DNA of 64,000 nucleotides from Prolixibacteraceae bacterium (GCA_003506435.1 DOAQ01000037.1:124001-188000), one strand, 5' to 3'; counted from the stretch's first letter, positions 29,705 to 41,200 are shown. A program made the numbers and translations. Notes: a model not told the origin generated them from the sequence alone.

Positions 29705-30007
29705 ATGCCTAGTTATTAATCGTTTTAGAACAGTAAGTTTTAATGCACAAATCAAACTCGTTATTTTTATAAATTTCATTTTTTTATACTTAAAATAATG
29801 GCCTGAAAGGCCTGAATTTGAATAACCGCCAGTGCAACCGATGGGAAGAAAAAGCGATTGATATGGAGCACAGAAGGGTTCAACTCCTTCTGTGCTACTG
29901 TTCAGGTCTTTATCCATTTTCGCGAGTTGCACTCACGATTATTTAGATTTTCCCCCTTTCGGGAAAGCCAGCCAAACCAGCTTACCTGACCAAAGGGGAT
30001 AAGCAGT
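29705..30007 (-). other. Gene-free spacer with hairpins
   Basis: About 300 bases without a supported gene; the minus-strand frame open to 29932 is unconvincing. AGCACAGAAGG (29867-29877) and CCTTCTGTGCT (29886-29896) form an 11-bp perfect stem with an eight-base loop. GGCCT/AGGCC (29800-29812) forms a smaller one. CCCCTTT/AAAGGGG arms lie just after the stop of the upstream lipoprotein gene. These could terminate or process the SusCD transcript before the enzyme genes. Confidence 0.5.
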
Positions 30008-31477
30008 CTATTTTATTACCGGGGTGAATGTTTCCAGCACCACCGCGCGATCTCTGATAACCAAGGTATCGTTTGCCTCAAATGAGTAATCTCCGGCTGG
30101 TAAAACCGGGGGTGCATTGGGATCAGGAACACCATAAGTCAGGTAATCAAAGATGGAATAACTCCCCGATTTTCCCACGACAACCTTTAGTGTATGATCG
30201 CCATAAGTGCAAGTTGTTTCAAACACCTTTCGCTGATATAACGTTGATGATGTCACGAGGCTTACACCTTCCTGAAGCAGAATATCATCCAAGTAAACAT
30301 CGATGCTCCCATAACTGGATCCTGTTTTATAATAAAGGACAATTTCATTCCCGGTAAAGTTAAATGTAAAATAAGCTCCCTTAACATTGGAATAACTCCT
30401 GTCATTGTTGTAACATCCAGTTTCTGTATTATGTTGCCATGATGATCCTACATAGTTAATAGATGCATCAGCATTATTAACTGTTGTTCTAATTGGCTCA
30501 GGTGGCGTGGGTGTATAATATACGGGACAATTATAAGAAAGGATGATGGTATTACGCTTTTTACCTCCCCATTCGTCGCCCTCTTTAATAAACTTTCCTG
30601 TTCCGCTTACCGGGTATGCCGAGCCTGGCGCGGCGGTAACCGTGCAGGCACTACCCTGTGCATCAAAGGATAACCTAGCCTTGAAGTTACCCGGACTGCC
30701 GGCGCTCATACGTATCATATTCGTTAACTCAACCTGTGAGCGCCCCGTGGTTGTTATCATAACAACGGCATTCTTCTCCACATATTTGTTGCGGTAAACT
30801 ACTTCGTCAACCTTGGTACCGCTGGCATCTTTTATCACCGTTTTCCCACGGTATAAAAAATGTCCATGGTATGGATTGATGTACTTGATCCCGTATAAAG
30901 TGAAGTCTTTCGGGGCGGCAACATTCCAGTAAGCGGCAATCCGGGGATCCGGATTGGCTATGTCTGTCTTTCCCGAAAGGATTGAATCGGTTTCGGTACT
31001 GGTCAGCCTCAACGGGACCACATAATGGTTTTTGAATGCTTTAGGGTCGTTCAGGAATGCATCGTTCAACTGAACATCAATAAAACCCTGCATGCTGCCT
31101 TTGGGGACTATCATGGTTCCAACCGGCGACAGCTCGTAATAAGCCTGCGGAAGTGGCACCAAAGTGTCGCCTGCTGAGGTGTACAGATTCTGTGTCAGGC
31201 TTTCATCAAGCACATAGCCTACCTTTCGGTCCCGGTCGTTTTCGTACATCCCTCCTATGGCTACTCCGATCGAAAACTGAAGGTTTTTGTCCTTGGTATT
31301 GTCCACCTCATCGTAATCGCCCAGCACCAGTGTCCTTACCGGTGTCTGGTAAGGGAAATAAGTACTTGAAAACCGATAGTCCGGAAAATCCCAATCCTGA
31401 TTCTTGCATGAAAATATAGCCAGGAACAGAAGTACCGGAAACGCTGTTTTTAACGCTATTTTTATTGTATATCTCAT
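30008..31477 (-). CDS. DUF1735-type surface glycan-binding lipoprotein
   Basis: A secreted lipoprotein: ATG 31477 gives MRYTIKIALKTAFPVLLFLA with a lipobox ending in IFSC, and acidic or polar residues after the Cys favour surface export. Residues about 40-190 look like the DUF1735 (BT_3987 N-terminal) domain, and the last about 130 residues look like a beta-sandwich (YTTPT-type linker, then FNFTGNEIVLYY) of the carbohydrate-binding or LamG sort. Proteins of this type often follow SusD and help catch the glycan at the surface. No enzyme motif is seen. Confidence 0.75.
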   Translation of the reverse strand: MRYTIKIALKTAFPVLLFLAIFSCKNQDWDFPDYRFSSTYFPYQTPVRTLVLGDYDEVDNTKDKNLQFSIGVAIGGMYENDRDRKVGYVLDESLTQNLYTSAGDTLVPLPQAYYELSPVGTMIVPKGSMQGFIDVQLNDAFLNDPKAFKNHYVVPLRLTSTETDSILSGKTDIANPDPRIAAYWNVAAPKDFTLYGIKYINPYHGHFLYRGKTVIKDASGTKVDEVVYRNKYVEKNAVVMITTTGRSQVELTNMIRMSAGSPGNFKARLSFDAQGSACTVTAAPGSAYPVSGTGKFIKEGDEWGGKKRNTIILSYNCPVYYTPTPPEPIRTTVNNADASINYVGSSWQHNTETGCYNNDRSYSNVKGAYFTFNFTGNEIVLYYKTGSSYGSIDVYLDDILLQEGVSLVTSSTLYQRKVFETTCTYGDHTLKVVVGKSGSYSIFDYLTYGVPDPNAPPVLPAGDYSFEANDTLVIRDRAVVLETFTPVIK

Positions 31478-31510
31478 ATCTTTAAATTTATATCTCATTT
31501 TTTTTCACAT

Positions 31511-31538
31511 TCTCATCTTCTCATCTTCTCATCTTCTC
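31511..31538. repeat. Tandem 8-bp repeat, about 3.5 copies
   Basis: TCTCATCT is repeated at 31511, 31519 and 31527 without change, followed by TCTC and a divergent end. It sits in the 70-base gap between the SusD stop and the lipoprotein start. Copy number could vary by slippage and alter the spacing or leader. Confidence 0.8.
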
Positions 31539-31547
31539 ACACTCTCA

Positions 31548-33323
31548 CTACCAGCCTGCATTCTGTTCCAAAGCCGGGAATTTCAATACTTCCTGCTGCG
31601 GAAGCGGGGCATACTGCATGTAAGGTTGATAGACGCGCGGCTCAACATCCACATAACTGAAGGTAGTGGCATTTTTGTTGATGGTCACCCCTTTGGCGGC
31701 CTCGGTCAGTGACAAGCCCCAGCGGCGCATGTCCCAGAATCGGAAACCTTCGAAACAGAGTTCCAGACGGCGTTCGTTGCGAATCAGTTCACGCATCGCT
31801 TCTTTGGTGGTGACCGTGTTCAACCAGGCATCGGGCTGCGTGATACCGGCACGCTTGCGAATAGCGGCTATCACTTCTTTGGCGCTGAAAGTAGCTACGG
31901 TACCTATACCAGTCGGGCCCCAGGCTTCGTTGGCTGCCTCGGCATAGTTCAAAAACAGCTCGGTATAACGTATATGTACCGCATAGTGCTTCTTAGTAGT
32001 GGCTGTCCCGTCGGCAGAGAACACGATGTCTTCGCGGATCAGCTTGCGAAGGTAATATCCTGTGCGGGTCGAGGTCGCCAGCGAGTCTTTGGCATTCACG
32101 CCCCCGCCTACAGCCGTCTTGACCACCTTGCTCTGCAGCGTGGCCCCGTTATACAGGATATACAGCGCCAGGCGAGGGTCGCGGTTGGTATATGGGCTGG
32201 CCGCGTTGTAGGCGCTGGCGGCATTGCTGATCGGGTAACCATTTTTCATCGGGAAAGCATCCACCAGGTTCTGGCTTGGGTTCACTTCTCCATTGCCATT
32301 CAAACCAGGGGGAAGCATCCTCTTTTCAAGCGTATTGGTCAGACTGTTGGAAGGGCCCCTCCACAACATCTCTTTCTGGTCGGCAGTAACCGTAACGGCA
32401 TCGACCTTAGCAGCCTGGAAGAAAATATGGCCGCTCGCATCCAGACCGGTAATACCCGGGGTGGAAGGGATCTGGTTCAGCACATCAGCCGCAGCGTTGG
32501 CCGCGTTGACCCAAAGGTTCTGGTCGTTGGCCGCGTTGAAGGCAGGACTGGCGGCCAGTAAGGCTACGCGAGCCTTGAAACCCATCGCGATGCGTTTGGT
32601 GATGCGCTGGTTGCTTACTTGTCCAAATACCGTATTGTAATCCGTCATATTGACCGTAGAGAAAGCCGGAAGCATCTGGGCAACCGTGGTAACATCCAGA
32701 AAATCCATCGGCAGGTAGCTTATGGCCTTGTCGAAATCGGCATTGATGGAATCCACCGTGGCCGTAAATTCGGCCCTGCCCATATTAAAATTGGCATTCT
32801 CATCAAGGAACTCGTTCCATAACAGGATACCCAGCAGCTTGCCATTAGAGGACTTGCCCGCGATGGTCTGCAGCAAATGGTAACGGAATAAGCCTCTCAG
32901 GGCGTAAGCCTCCCCTGTCAAACGGGCTTTAAACATCTTGTTGATGTTCTCGTTTGCCCAATACCAGGTTTCCTTCTCTATCTGAGGTATAAACAGGTTC
33001 AGGTACAGGATCCCCTCGTTCAGGTTGTTCCAGTTGCTTACGGGGTTGTACTGTGCCGACCACTGTCCCGTAGCCATACGAAGGTAACTATTGAGCTTGT
33101 CGTTCGACACCGCATCGTCAGTGGCCACATCGTTAAAACTAAAGCTGGCACTGGGCAGCTTGCCGTAAACATTCATCAGCAACCCTTCGGCGTATGCCGG
33201 GTCCCAGGTCACCCGGTCAAAAGTATTATGATTATCATCCTCGGGGTCAAGCAGGCTTGAGCATCCTGCGAAACCCAATGAAAACAGGATCAGTAACAAG
33301 TAATATCTATTTATTTTTCTCAT
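31548..33323 (-). CDS. susD: SusD/RagB-family glycan-binding lipoprotein (second pair)
   Basis: A 591-residue outer-membrane lipoprotein (signal ends LGFAGC, lipobox Cys20) that forms the lid on the SusC transporter and binds oligosaccharide. SusD hallmarks: TPR-rich N-terminal half, ALRGLFRYHLLQTIAG near 140, HIRYTELFLNYAEAANEA near 450, and the C-terminal FEGFRFWDMRRWG, with the usual end NAGW. It lies 18 bases downstream of its SusC partner. Confidence 0.95.
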   Translation of the reverse strand: MRKINRYYLLLILFSLGFAGCSSLLDPEDDNHNTFDRVTWDPAYAEGLLMNVYGKLPSASFSFNDVATDDAVSNDKLNSYLRMATGQWSAQYNPVSNWNNLNEGILYLNLFIPQIEKETWYWANENINKMFKARLTGEAYALRGLFRYHLLQTIAGKSSNGKLLGILLWNEFLDENANFNMGRAEFTATVDSINADFDKAISYLPMDFLDVTTVAQMLPAFSTVNMTDYNTVFGQVSNQRITKRIAMGFKARVALLAASPAFNAANDQNLWVNAANAAADVLNQIPSTPGITGLDASGHIFFQAAKVDAVTVTADQKEMLWRGPSNSLTNTLEKRMLPPGLNGNGEVNPSQNLVDAFPMKNGYPISNAASAYNAASPYTNRDPRLALYILYNGATLQSKVVKTAVGGGVNAKDSLATSTRTGYYLRKLIREDIVFSADGTATTKKHYAVHIRYTELFLNYAEAANEAWGPTGIGTVATFSAKEVIAAIRKRAGITQPDAWLNTVTTKEAMRELIRNERRLELCFEGFRFWDMRRWGLSLTEAAKGVTINKNATTFSYVDVEPRVYQPYMQYAPLPQQEVLKFPALEQNAGW

Positions 33324-33341
33324 AATAAAAAGCTTTGGTGG

Positions 33342-36300
33342 TTAAAACATACTGCGTAAACCCAGAGTGAAATAACGGTACTGCGGTTCACTGCCTACCG
33401 TCAGGTAACGGACATCGTTCTGCTTGGAGATCGTTGCTAAACCCGATCCGCTCACGTAGATGCTCAGCGTTTTCATGGCCAGCTTACTGCATATCCTTTC
33501 GGGCATATCGTAGGTGAGCTGTACCCGGTTCAGTGAAAAGGAGTTGTTCGCGTATTGCCAGAACGTGGAGGTCTGATCATTGTTCGTGTTGGTCTTGGCG
33601 CTTAAACGGGGGTACTTTGCTGTTTCTTTGGTGGCTTCGGTCCAGCGTTCACTGGCTATGACCGAATACTTCTCGTCGCCGTCAGGACGGTAATACGAAC
33701 CGCTCAAAAAGGCATCCGCCCCGTTGCTGCCCGTACCGATGGCAAACAAACTGAAGTTTTTATAGGTCAGCTTCAGGTTCAGCCCGTAAGTCAGCGGGGC
33801 ATTCCAACGGCCGATTTTTACCTGGTCGTTGTTGTCGATAATGTTGTCCCCATTCTGGTCTTTGTACTTGATGTCGCCAGGTTTAACTACCCCAAAGGTC
33901 TGGAAGGCATGACTGCTGATGTCGGCGGCATCGCGGAACAGCCCTTCTGCCTCATAGCCAAAATAGCTGTCAACCGGCTTGCCTTTGCGGTACAGGTAGC
34001 CTTCCGAATAAATCTCGTCTTTTTGTATCACTTTCGAATTCAGGTACATGCCAACTACTCCAATGTCGAAGCCAAAATCACCCAGCTTTTTCGAGTAAGT
34101 GATACCCAGCTCGGCGCCGCTGTACCCGTCCATATCGTAGTTGTCATACGGGATAAAATCACTGTAGTAGGTGGGGTACAAAGTCGTTCTGCGCGTATAT
34201 TTATTGGCGATGCGGGTGCTGAATACCGTTGCATCAATCCAAACCGAACGGTTAAAAAACTGTCCTTCCAAGCCCAGGTTGATCTCCCGGCGTTGCTCGA
34301 AGTCCAGGGCGGTGTTTGCCCCGCGGGTTGATCCGACACCGCTGTTGCTCCACGCTCCGTCGGCCCAGGTGTAACTGCCCTGCCCGCCATACACGCTTTC
34401 GTAGTAATAAAACCCTCCAAGGCTCTGATCGGTGTTGATCACCCCGGTCGAGGCTTTCAGCTTCAGGTAATCGATGTTCTTTTTGTCTGAAAGAAAATCT
34501 TCTTTGCTGATTGTCCAGCCCAGCGACAGGGTGGGCGAAAAGGCCCCGCGGCTGCCTTCAGCCAACTTGTTCGAACTGATGTAGGCGCTGCTGAAATCGA
34601 TGTAGTATTTGTTGTTGTAGTTATAGGCTGCCCTTAACCCGATGTGGGTATTCTTGTCGGGCTGTAGCGTCCCTTTCAGTTTGACGGTATTGGCAAAACC
34701 CAGCAGTGTGGCAGCCACGTTGTGCGATCCGAAACTGCGCTTGTAATCAACCTGCGCAAAAAAGCCCAGGCGGCGCAAAAAGTCGGGCGAACCAACATTC
34801 TGGGTCCCCGGACGGGCATCGGTACCATACTGGGTAAGACCAGTTATGGAATCGGATGTGGCCAACCATACCGGCGCGTAAATCGAATAGGTATTGGCTA
34901 TTGACTGGTTATAATAGTTGTAAAAGTCGAAACTCATGTTGGTCTTCAGCGACAAACCTTTGGTGAGCATGGCCAGGTCCACGTCAATCCCATTATTGAA
35001 CTGCATGGTACGGCTCATCGGTTGATTTATGCCGCCGGCATATACATCGGCAAAGGGGGTCGTCTGGTTTTGCTGTGTCCCGCCCAGCAGGTAACGACCG
35101 TCAACCTCGTTCTTACGGGCGCTGACCATGTCCTGAAGGGTTTCGTTGTTACGTTCCATCAGGTCGATTGGCAATAACGGGCTGAACAAATACGGGCGAA
35201 GGGTTGCAGCATCGCTGAAATAACTGCCGGCCGGCGACTTGCTAAAATTGAGTATCCCGGCAATGTCGACATTGCTCCTGATGAAACTGTTGATCCTGAA
35301 ATCAACATTCGCACGCGCATTGAAACGGTTGCTGTTCGCGTCTTTCCCTTGGCCAAAGTCCAGCAGGCTGCCATTACGGCCCCAGCCCATGTTGGCATAG
35401 AACTGTGTGTTTTCATTACCGCCCGAAAATTCAGCTATCACTTTTGAGTAAGTTTTGAATGATTTCAGGTACCCGGATGAATAATAGTCAACACTCGGGT
35501 AACGGTAAGGATTACCGGTGCGGTAACTGTTAATGGTGGCAGCATCATACTTGGTCGACAAGCCGTCGTTGAGGCAGGCTTCGTTGTACAGTTCCATGTA
35601 ATCGGCCGATCCAAAATACTCAGGAAGGGCCTTGGGTGTGGCAATGCCATACTGGGCAGATACGTTAATATCGCGTTTATAGGCTTTCCCGCGTTTGGTG
35701 GTGATAATGATCACCCCGTTGCGGGCTTGCGTACCGTAAAGGGCTACCGCACCGGCATCTTTCATCACAGTGATCTGGTCCACCTCTTCCATGTTCAGGT
35801 TGACTTCATAGATGCTGGAGTAGCGCGGTATCCCGTCAAGGACGACCATCGCGTTGCCCAATCCGCGGATATTGCCCGTATTGAATACGGCGAAACGTCC
35901 GGTAATCGCATCGTATACATTCTGTGTGTTGTCGTATTCAACAAACTCCGATGGGCTGATCGCTGAAACATCGCCCAACAGGTCGGCTTTTTTGATTGTT
36001 CCAAAGGGCACATGGACATCGTCTCTTTCCCCCATCAAAAAAGGGCTTGGTTTTAAGGTTATACCCGAAAACGCAGCATCCTGGCTCACAACCTGCGGTT
36101 CGTAGCCGTCGCACTCGATCAGCAGTTCGGTGGAGAGTGGTACAGTGATCGTAAAACGGCCTGAGGCATCGCTCATAACAATCACTGTCCCTTCTTTTCC
36201 ATAGACTTTTGCACCTGGGACGGGTTGCCCCTGGTCATTTTTAATAACTGATTCAATCTTTACAACTGGCTGTTTCTCCTTTGACTGGGCATTTGCCAAG

Positions 36301-36353
36301 CCAAGAGTAAAGATAAACAGAGCCAGATATAGTAATATTTTTCTCATATTCAT
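33342..36353 (-). CDS. susC: SusC/RagA TonB-dependent transporter (second pair)
   Basis: An outer-membrane barrel that imports oligosaccharides with TonB energy. The start is set at ATG 36353 (MNMRKILLYLALFIFTLGLA, signal cut after NAQ); the longer frame to 36467 would overlap the upstream susD. A carboxypeptidase-D-like regulatory domain (about 30-110) precedes the plug, which has the SusC signature VMKDAGAVALYGTQARNGVI and ITTKRGK. It has no STN domain, so it is not the receptor that talks to FecR. The TonB box and plug start are less regular than in the first SusC. It ends in the typical aromatic F. Confidence 0.9.
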   Translation of the reverse strand: MNMRKILLYLALFIFTLGLANAQSKEKQPVVKIESVIKNDQGQPVPGAKVYGKEGTVIVMSDASGRFTITVPLSTELLIECDGYEPQVVSQDAAFSGITLKPSPFLMGERDDVHVPFGTIKKADLLGDVSAISPSEFVEYDNTQNVYDAITGRFAVFNTGNIRGLGNAMVVLDGIPRYSSIYEVNLNMEEVDQITVMKDAGAVALYGTQARNGVIIITTKRGKAYKRDINVSAQYGIATPKALPEYFGSADYMELYNEACLNDGLSTKYDAATINSYRTGNPYRYPSVDYYSSGYLKSFKTYSKVIAEFSGGNENTQFYANMGWGRNGSLLDFGQGKDANSNRFNARANVDFRINSFIRSNVDIAGILNFSKSPAGSYFSDAATLRPYLFSPLLPIDLMERNNETLQDMVSARKNEVDGRYLLGGTQQNQTTPFADVYAGGINQPMSRTMQFNNGIDVDLAMLTKGLSLKTNMSFDFYNYYNQSIANTYSIYAPVWLATSDSITGLTQYGTDARPGTQNVGSPDFLRRLGFFAQVDYKRSFGSHNVAATLLGFANTVKLKGTLQPDKNTHIGLRAAYNYNNKYYIDFSSAYISSNKLAEGSRGAFSPTLSLGWTISKEDFLSDKKNIDYLKLKASTGVINTDQSLGGFYYYESVYGGQGSYTWADGAWSNSGVGSTRGANTALDFEQRREINLGLEGQFFNRSVWIDATVFSTRIANKYTRRTTLYPTYYSDFIPYDNYDMDGYSGAELGITYSKKLGDFGFDIGVVGMYLNSKVIQKDEIYSEGYLYRKGKPVDSYFGYEAEGLFRDAADISSHAFQTFGVVKPGDIKYKDQNGDNIIDNNDQVKIGRWNAPLTYGLNLKLTYKNFSLFAIGTGSNGADAFLSGSYYRPDGDEKYSVIASERWTEATKETAKYPRLSAKTNTNNDQTSTFWQYANNSFSLNRVQLTYDMPERICSKLAMKTLSIYVSGSGLATISKQNDVRYLTVGSEPQYRYFTLGLRSMF

Positions 36354-36381
36354 TTTCTCAATTTTTAAGTGAAATTGCAGT

Positions 36382-38202
36382 TTACCACCCCGGGTTCTGT
36401 TTGAACCCTTCGTAAAGGGTGACATCATTAATCGGGAAAGGCAACCAATTATGTTTATCCTGTACAACGCGTCTGTATAGAAGGCGTTCCTGGATGTTTA
36501 TGGGCTTTTTCGTCGCCGGGTCACGGTCAAACAACAACTCGGTTTTATCCAAGTACCGGGGATCGCCATTTCTCAGCCAGCGGCGAAGGTCGTTCCAGCG
36601 GAGTCCTTCGAATGAGAGTTCAACGGCACGTTCAACGATCAATTGTTCCATAAAGGCATCTTTGGATCCGGTAAATTTGGGATCAAGATCAGGGACTGTG
36701 GCACGGTTACGAACTTTGTTCACTGCAGCTTCAGCAGTAATGCATCCCGGGGAATTGCCCTGCGGGGTACCGTAACCGTTCACCACAGCCTCGGCATACA
36801 TCAGATAAATATCGGCAAGGCGCAGGATAGGTGGTAACATGGTGTATTTCCCTCCATTATCAAATTTATTGATAGTTAAACCCCAGTATTTATTGGACAT
36901 AAACCCGGTAATATTATTACTTGTGTTGCGGTGACGGCCACCATTATATAGTTGGGCAAACTGGTCAAGCCCTGCGGAAGTAGCGTTACACATTTTATCA
37001 CCGTCAACCACGATTGTTTTGTAAAAACGGGGGTCGCGGTTAGCCCACGGGTCAGCAGGATTGTAATCCGAGGCCGGGTCGCTGATGGGTAAGCCATTTT
37101 TCATTCCCCAGTTCTTCACGTAATTGGCGCAAACACCACTATTAATGGCGGCTTGTCCAATGGCTGATAAACCCCAAGTACCCCAAGTCATATACCAATT
37201 ATATTGATAATATGGAGAGTTGAATATAGCTTCGGTTCCACCGGGAATTTCATAGTTCGGCGTTACCCTGTAAAAAATATCGGAGTAAGTGTCCCAGGGT
37301 TGCAGGGAATATAAACCGGTTTGTTCGCAGGTGTTGATCACTTGGGCAAATACATCTGCCGCTTTTTTGCACAGCTCGGCATTATACGAAGCGCTGCCTG
37401 TCGATTCCTTGTTCATCAGCGGGCTGGCAGCATAGAGCAGGTTTTTACCCTGGAAGGCGAGCGCCATGATTTTGTTGATCCGCTGCCGGTTATTGCCCAG
37501 TGTCCTTTGGCCTGCCTGGGTATCGTCCCAGTTCAGTGGCAATACTTTTGCTGCTTCAACAAAATCAGAATCAGCTTTCATGGCAGTTTCCAGGTAACTT
37601 AAGCGTGGATATTTCATCTCATCTGCCGCAGCTAATAACTTTTTAATATATGGGAGGCCTCCCCAGTCGCGCATCAGGGTAAAGTAAAAATAGCCCCTGA
37701 AGAACAACAATTGTCCTTTAATGATATCCTTTTCTTCCTGCGTGGCATTCACCATTTTGTCAAGGTTGGCAAGCCCATTGTTCGCTACACGTATTCCATA
37801 CCATGAATTCCACCATGTACTTCTTCCAAAAAAAGAGGTGGTGCTTAATATAGACGCTCTTGCATCATCAACAGGATTTTCTTTAAAATATGACCCATAA
37901 CAAGCTCGCCATGCCCCGTAATTTCCGGCATCAAAAGCTTGGCCAAGAAAGTAGGTTACATTCAAACGGGTTTCATCGGCCAGATTGAAGTCGCTTGAAT
38001 ACAGAACTTTTGAAACATCAACGATACAATTGTAGCACTCTTCTGTGAAACCCTGAAAGCTTTTAAAATCCTTAAAGGTGTCTTCAGAATTGACCGTAGC
38101 TTCAGGAGCCTGGTCCAGATAATCTTCGCAACTGCCAAGGAGTAATCCAAAGGCCAGAACCGCTAAAACTAATATTGTTTTTTTGTTAGATATTCTTTTC
38201 AT
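36382..38202 (-). CDS. susD: SusD/RagB-family glycan-binding lipoprotein (first pair)
   Basis: A 606-residue surface lipoprotein with a lipobox at LLLGSC (Cys25) and EDYLD directly after, the usual SusD opening. TPR-type helices include GQLLFFRGYFYFTLMRDWGG near 165, ILRLADIYLMYAEAVVNG near 460 and FEGLRWNDLRRWLRNGDP near 545, with the NPGW end. It lies 11 bases after the SusC gene of the same pair. It binds glycan and caps the transporter. Confidence 0.95.
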   Translation of the reverse strand: MKRISNKKTILVLAVLAFGLLLGSCEDYLDQAPEATVNSEDTFKDFKSFQGFTEECYNCIVDVSKVLYSSDFNLADETRLNVTYFLGQAFDAGNYGAWRACYGSYFKENPVDDARASILSTTSFFGRSTWWNSWYGIRVANNGLANLDKMVNATQEEKDIIKGQLLFFRGYFYFTLMRDWGGLPYIKKLLAAADEMKYPRLSYLETAMKADSDFVEAAKVLPLNWDDTQAGQRTLGNNRQRINKIMALAFQGKNLLYAASPLMNKESTGSASYNAELCKKAADVFAQVINTCEQTGLYSLQPWDTYSDIFYRVTPNYEIPGGTEAIFNSPYYQYNWYMTWGTWGLSAIGQAAINSGVCANYVKNWGMKNGLPISDPASDYNPADPWANRDPRFYKTIVVDGDKMCNATSAGLDQFAQLYNGGRHRNTSNNITGFMSNKYWGLTINKFDNGGKYTMLPPILRLADIYLMYAEAVVNGYGTPQGNSPGCITAEAAVNKVRNRATVPDLDPKFTGSKDAFMEQLIVERAVELSFEGLRWNDLRRWLRNGDPRYLDKTELLFDRDPATKKPINIQERLLYRRVVQDKHNWLPFPINDVTLYEGFKQNPGW

Positions 38203-38213
38203 CGTCCAAGTTT

Positions 38214-41200
38214 TTAAAATTTAATATCTATACCCAGGTTAATTCGTCGTGAAGTCGGATAAGCACCATAAAACATATCATTAAGGTAATCATTTGGCTG
38301 TTCCCGGTCGTCAGGTAATTTAGACCAGAAAAATAGGTTGTTCCCATTCAGGTATAGTTTAAGGGAAGATATACTGTAATGTTTTAACCGTTCTCCTGTA
38401 AATGTATAGGCTACCTCGGCGGTTTTTAAACGCAGATAAGATCCATCATACAGGAAAGCCTGAGCGTTACTTTGACCACTTGTCTTCCAGCGTGGTAAAA
38501 AATAACTAGCATCAGGATTTTCTTTCGACCAATGATCGAGAGTTTGCTCGTAGGCAATATCGAAATTAGTATTAAAATTTTGGAAACTAACCGAGCGGGT
38601 CACGTTGTTGACACCATAAAACTGTACCATTACACTCCATCCCTTGTAATCGGCTCCCAGCGACAGGTTGTAGTTGTTTTGGGGGCGGTTCGAATATCCA
38701 TAAGGGGCTGTGTCGAAATTAGGATCAAGTATTCCATTTGCATCAAAATCGATCAGAAAATAATTTCCCGGCAATTTTTGCGCGTCATTACTGGAAGAAG
38801 GGGCATTGGCATAGACATCGTCCCATGTTTGCATAAACCCGGTCGAGATTACCGATTTTGTTTGGTCGATCTGGAACCCTTTGGCTAAAAGGTGCGGATC
38901 CTTTAATTCAGGTTCTTCTTTTTCCACAACCTTGTCCACCGCATGGGTCATACTGGCATTCGCCCAAAGATGCCAGTCCTTGAGGTTTTTGTTTAAACGA
39001 AGCTCGAATTCGTATCCTTTCTTGGTCACACGTCCAACATTAGCCGTTGGTGCGTTTATCCCAAAATAAGGAGGAAGGACACGGCTGACCCCTGCCAGTA
39101 AAATACCTGTACGATCTTCGGTGAAAAATTCAAAATTACCGGAGAGCGTGTTTTTTAGCACTGCTACTTCCAGCCCGAGATTCGACTTTACAGCGGTTTC
39201 CCAGTGAATATCTGCATTTCCTACCGTTGCTTCGCGATAAATCGTATAAGGACTGCGTTGTGCCGCTGATGTTGGCGCATATTGGAAAAGAGGCATTTGA
39301 TCCCCGTGAGCCCATTGTGTTTGGTATATCCAGCGCTGGCTTAGGCCACCATCATCACCAATCTTCCCGTATGAGAAACGGACTTTCAACTTATCCAGCC
39401 AACCCTCCATGCTATTCATAAACTTTTCGTTCGAAATAGTCCAGCCTACAGCGCCCGAAGGGAAAAAAGCAAAACGGCGAGCGGGGCCGAATTTTTCGGA
39501 ACCGTTGTAGGCGCCGTTAAACTCAGCAAAATAACGGTTGTCATAGTTATAGGTCGTCCGGGCAACCCAGTCTTCGCGGTAACGCTGAAACTCACTGCCG
39601 GTAGCCAGTTGCTCGCGGGTGAAAACACCGGTGGCAGTTACGTCGTGCCTGCCGAAAGTACGGGCATAATTCAACTGGGCATGGTAATATAACCTACGCC
39701 GCAATCTGCTTAATGAATTATCGGCATTTTCATCGTTCAGAGTCCAAGGTTTGTAAACCCAAGCAAACTGGTTGGTTCCAGTGACCGGAAGCAAGGTAAT
39801 GTATTGGTTAGGATCACCACCGGTAGGCATATCTTCAATGGCCGGATCAATATATTTGGTTGGAACGTCGATGTTATCTGAAATCGATTTAATTGATTCG
39901 AAATGGTTATCGAATGATAAATTCACGCTGGCACTTAAGCCTTTGGTAATCCTATCCAGTTTTTGGTCAATGCCAATATCTGAAGTTAAGTCGGTGCCAA
40001 TAGTTAACACATAACCCCGAGTGGCTAAATAAGCAGCAGAATTCGACATACGGCTATTGGTACTTAAACTTTTTCCCCATCGTCCGTCTGCATATTGAGG
40101 CAGAAAGGCATTAGGGGGCAACGCGTACTGTCCGTTCAAATAAAATTCTAAAGAACCGCTAGTAGGACTTTTTAAATTGCTGAAAACGCCCGCCATTTTT
40201 AATTTCAGAAAAGTTGTTTTGGTCAGGTTCAAATCGAGATTGGTTCGGAAGTTAAACTTATCGTGTCCAAAACCGGGTTTATAACCTCTGCCGTTGTCCC
40301 TGATCTTCATTAAATCGCCTTGGGTGCTATAAGCCAGTGAGCTGAAATACCTGGCAAAATCGGTTCCTCCCGACACGTTCATATTGACGCGGTGGTCCAT
40401 GGTAAAATCCTTAATGGTTTCCTTTTGCCAGTCCACATTCGGATAGGCCTCCGGCCATTTTAAACTTTGCTGGTTACGGTAACGCCATGCAATGGACAAG
40501 GGGGTATAATCGGCCCACATGCTTTCCAATAACGGCACTTCTCGTTCAATAGCCGAGTTTTTTACCATATAGGTGTCGTAGGCATCCAGTTTATCCACCA
40601 AACGGGATGGCCATCTTACGGTTGAGTTGGCCGAAACGGTCAATTGCGGTTTCCCTTTTGCACCGCGTTTGGTGGTGATCAGGATAACCCCATTGGCCCC
40701 TTTTACCCCGTACACTGCGGTAGCCGAAGCATCCTTCAATACCGATATGTTATCCACCTCGCTCATGTCGAGATCGTTCATTTTACGTTCAACCCCGTCA
40801 ACCAAGATAAGCGGCTGTCCCCCGTTCCATGTACCCTGGCCACGAATATAAATGAGTGGGTCATCCTTACCAGGTTGCCCGGTAACCTGAATAGTGGTCA
40901 AACCCGGAAGATTACCGGTGAGCGCCATAGCCAAATTCGTTACACCTCCGGTGCGCGATAATTCCTTGCTCGTGGTAGTCGAGATGGCGCCTACCACGCT
41001 GGCTTTCTTTTGGGTGCCGTACCCAACTGTCACCACTTCTTCCAGTCCAATGGCTTGTTCTTCCAGTACAATGTGAAAGGCTGCCTTATTGCCAATAGCA
41101 ATCTCCTGTGTTTTGTAACCTACAAATGAAAAGACAAGCAGCTTTGAATCAATTGGTACATTGAGTGCAAACTCTCCATTACCATTAGTTATCGTACCAA

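Noticed and set aside
29705..29932. N-terminal part of an open frame upstream of the secreted remnant
   Set aside because: The sequence before ATG 29704 has no signal peptide and no family pattern, and it contains a strong hairpin.
36354..36467. N-terminal extension of the second SusC
   Set aside because: It overlaps the upstream SusD gene and delays the signal peptide; ATG 36353 is preferred.
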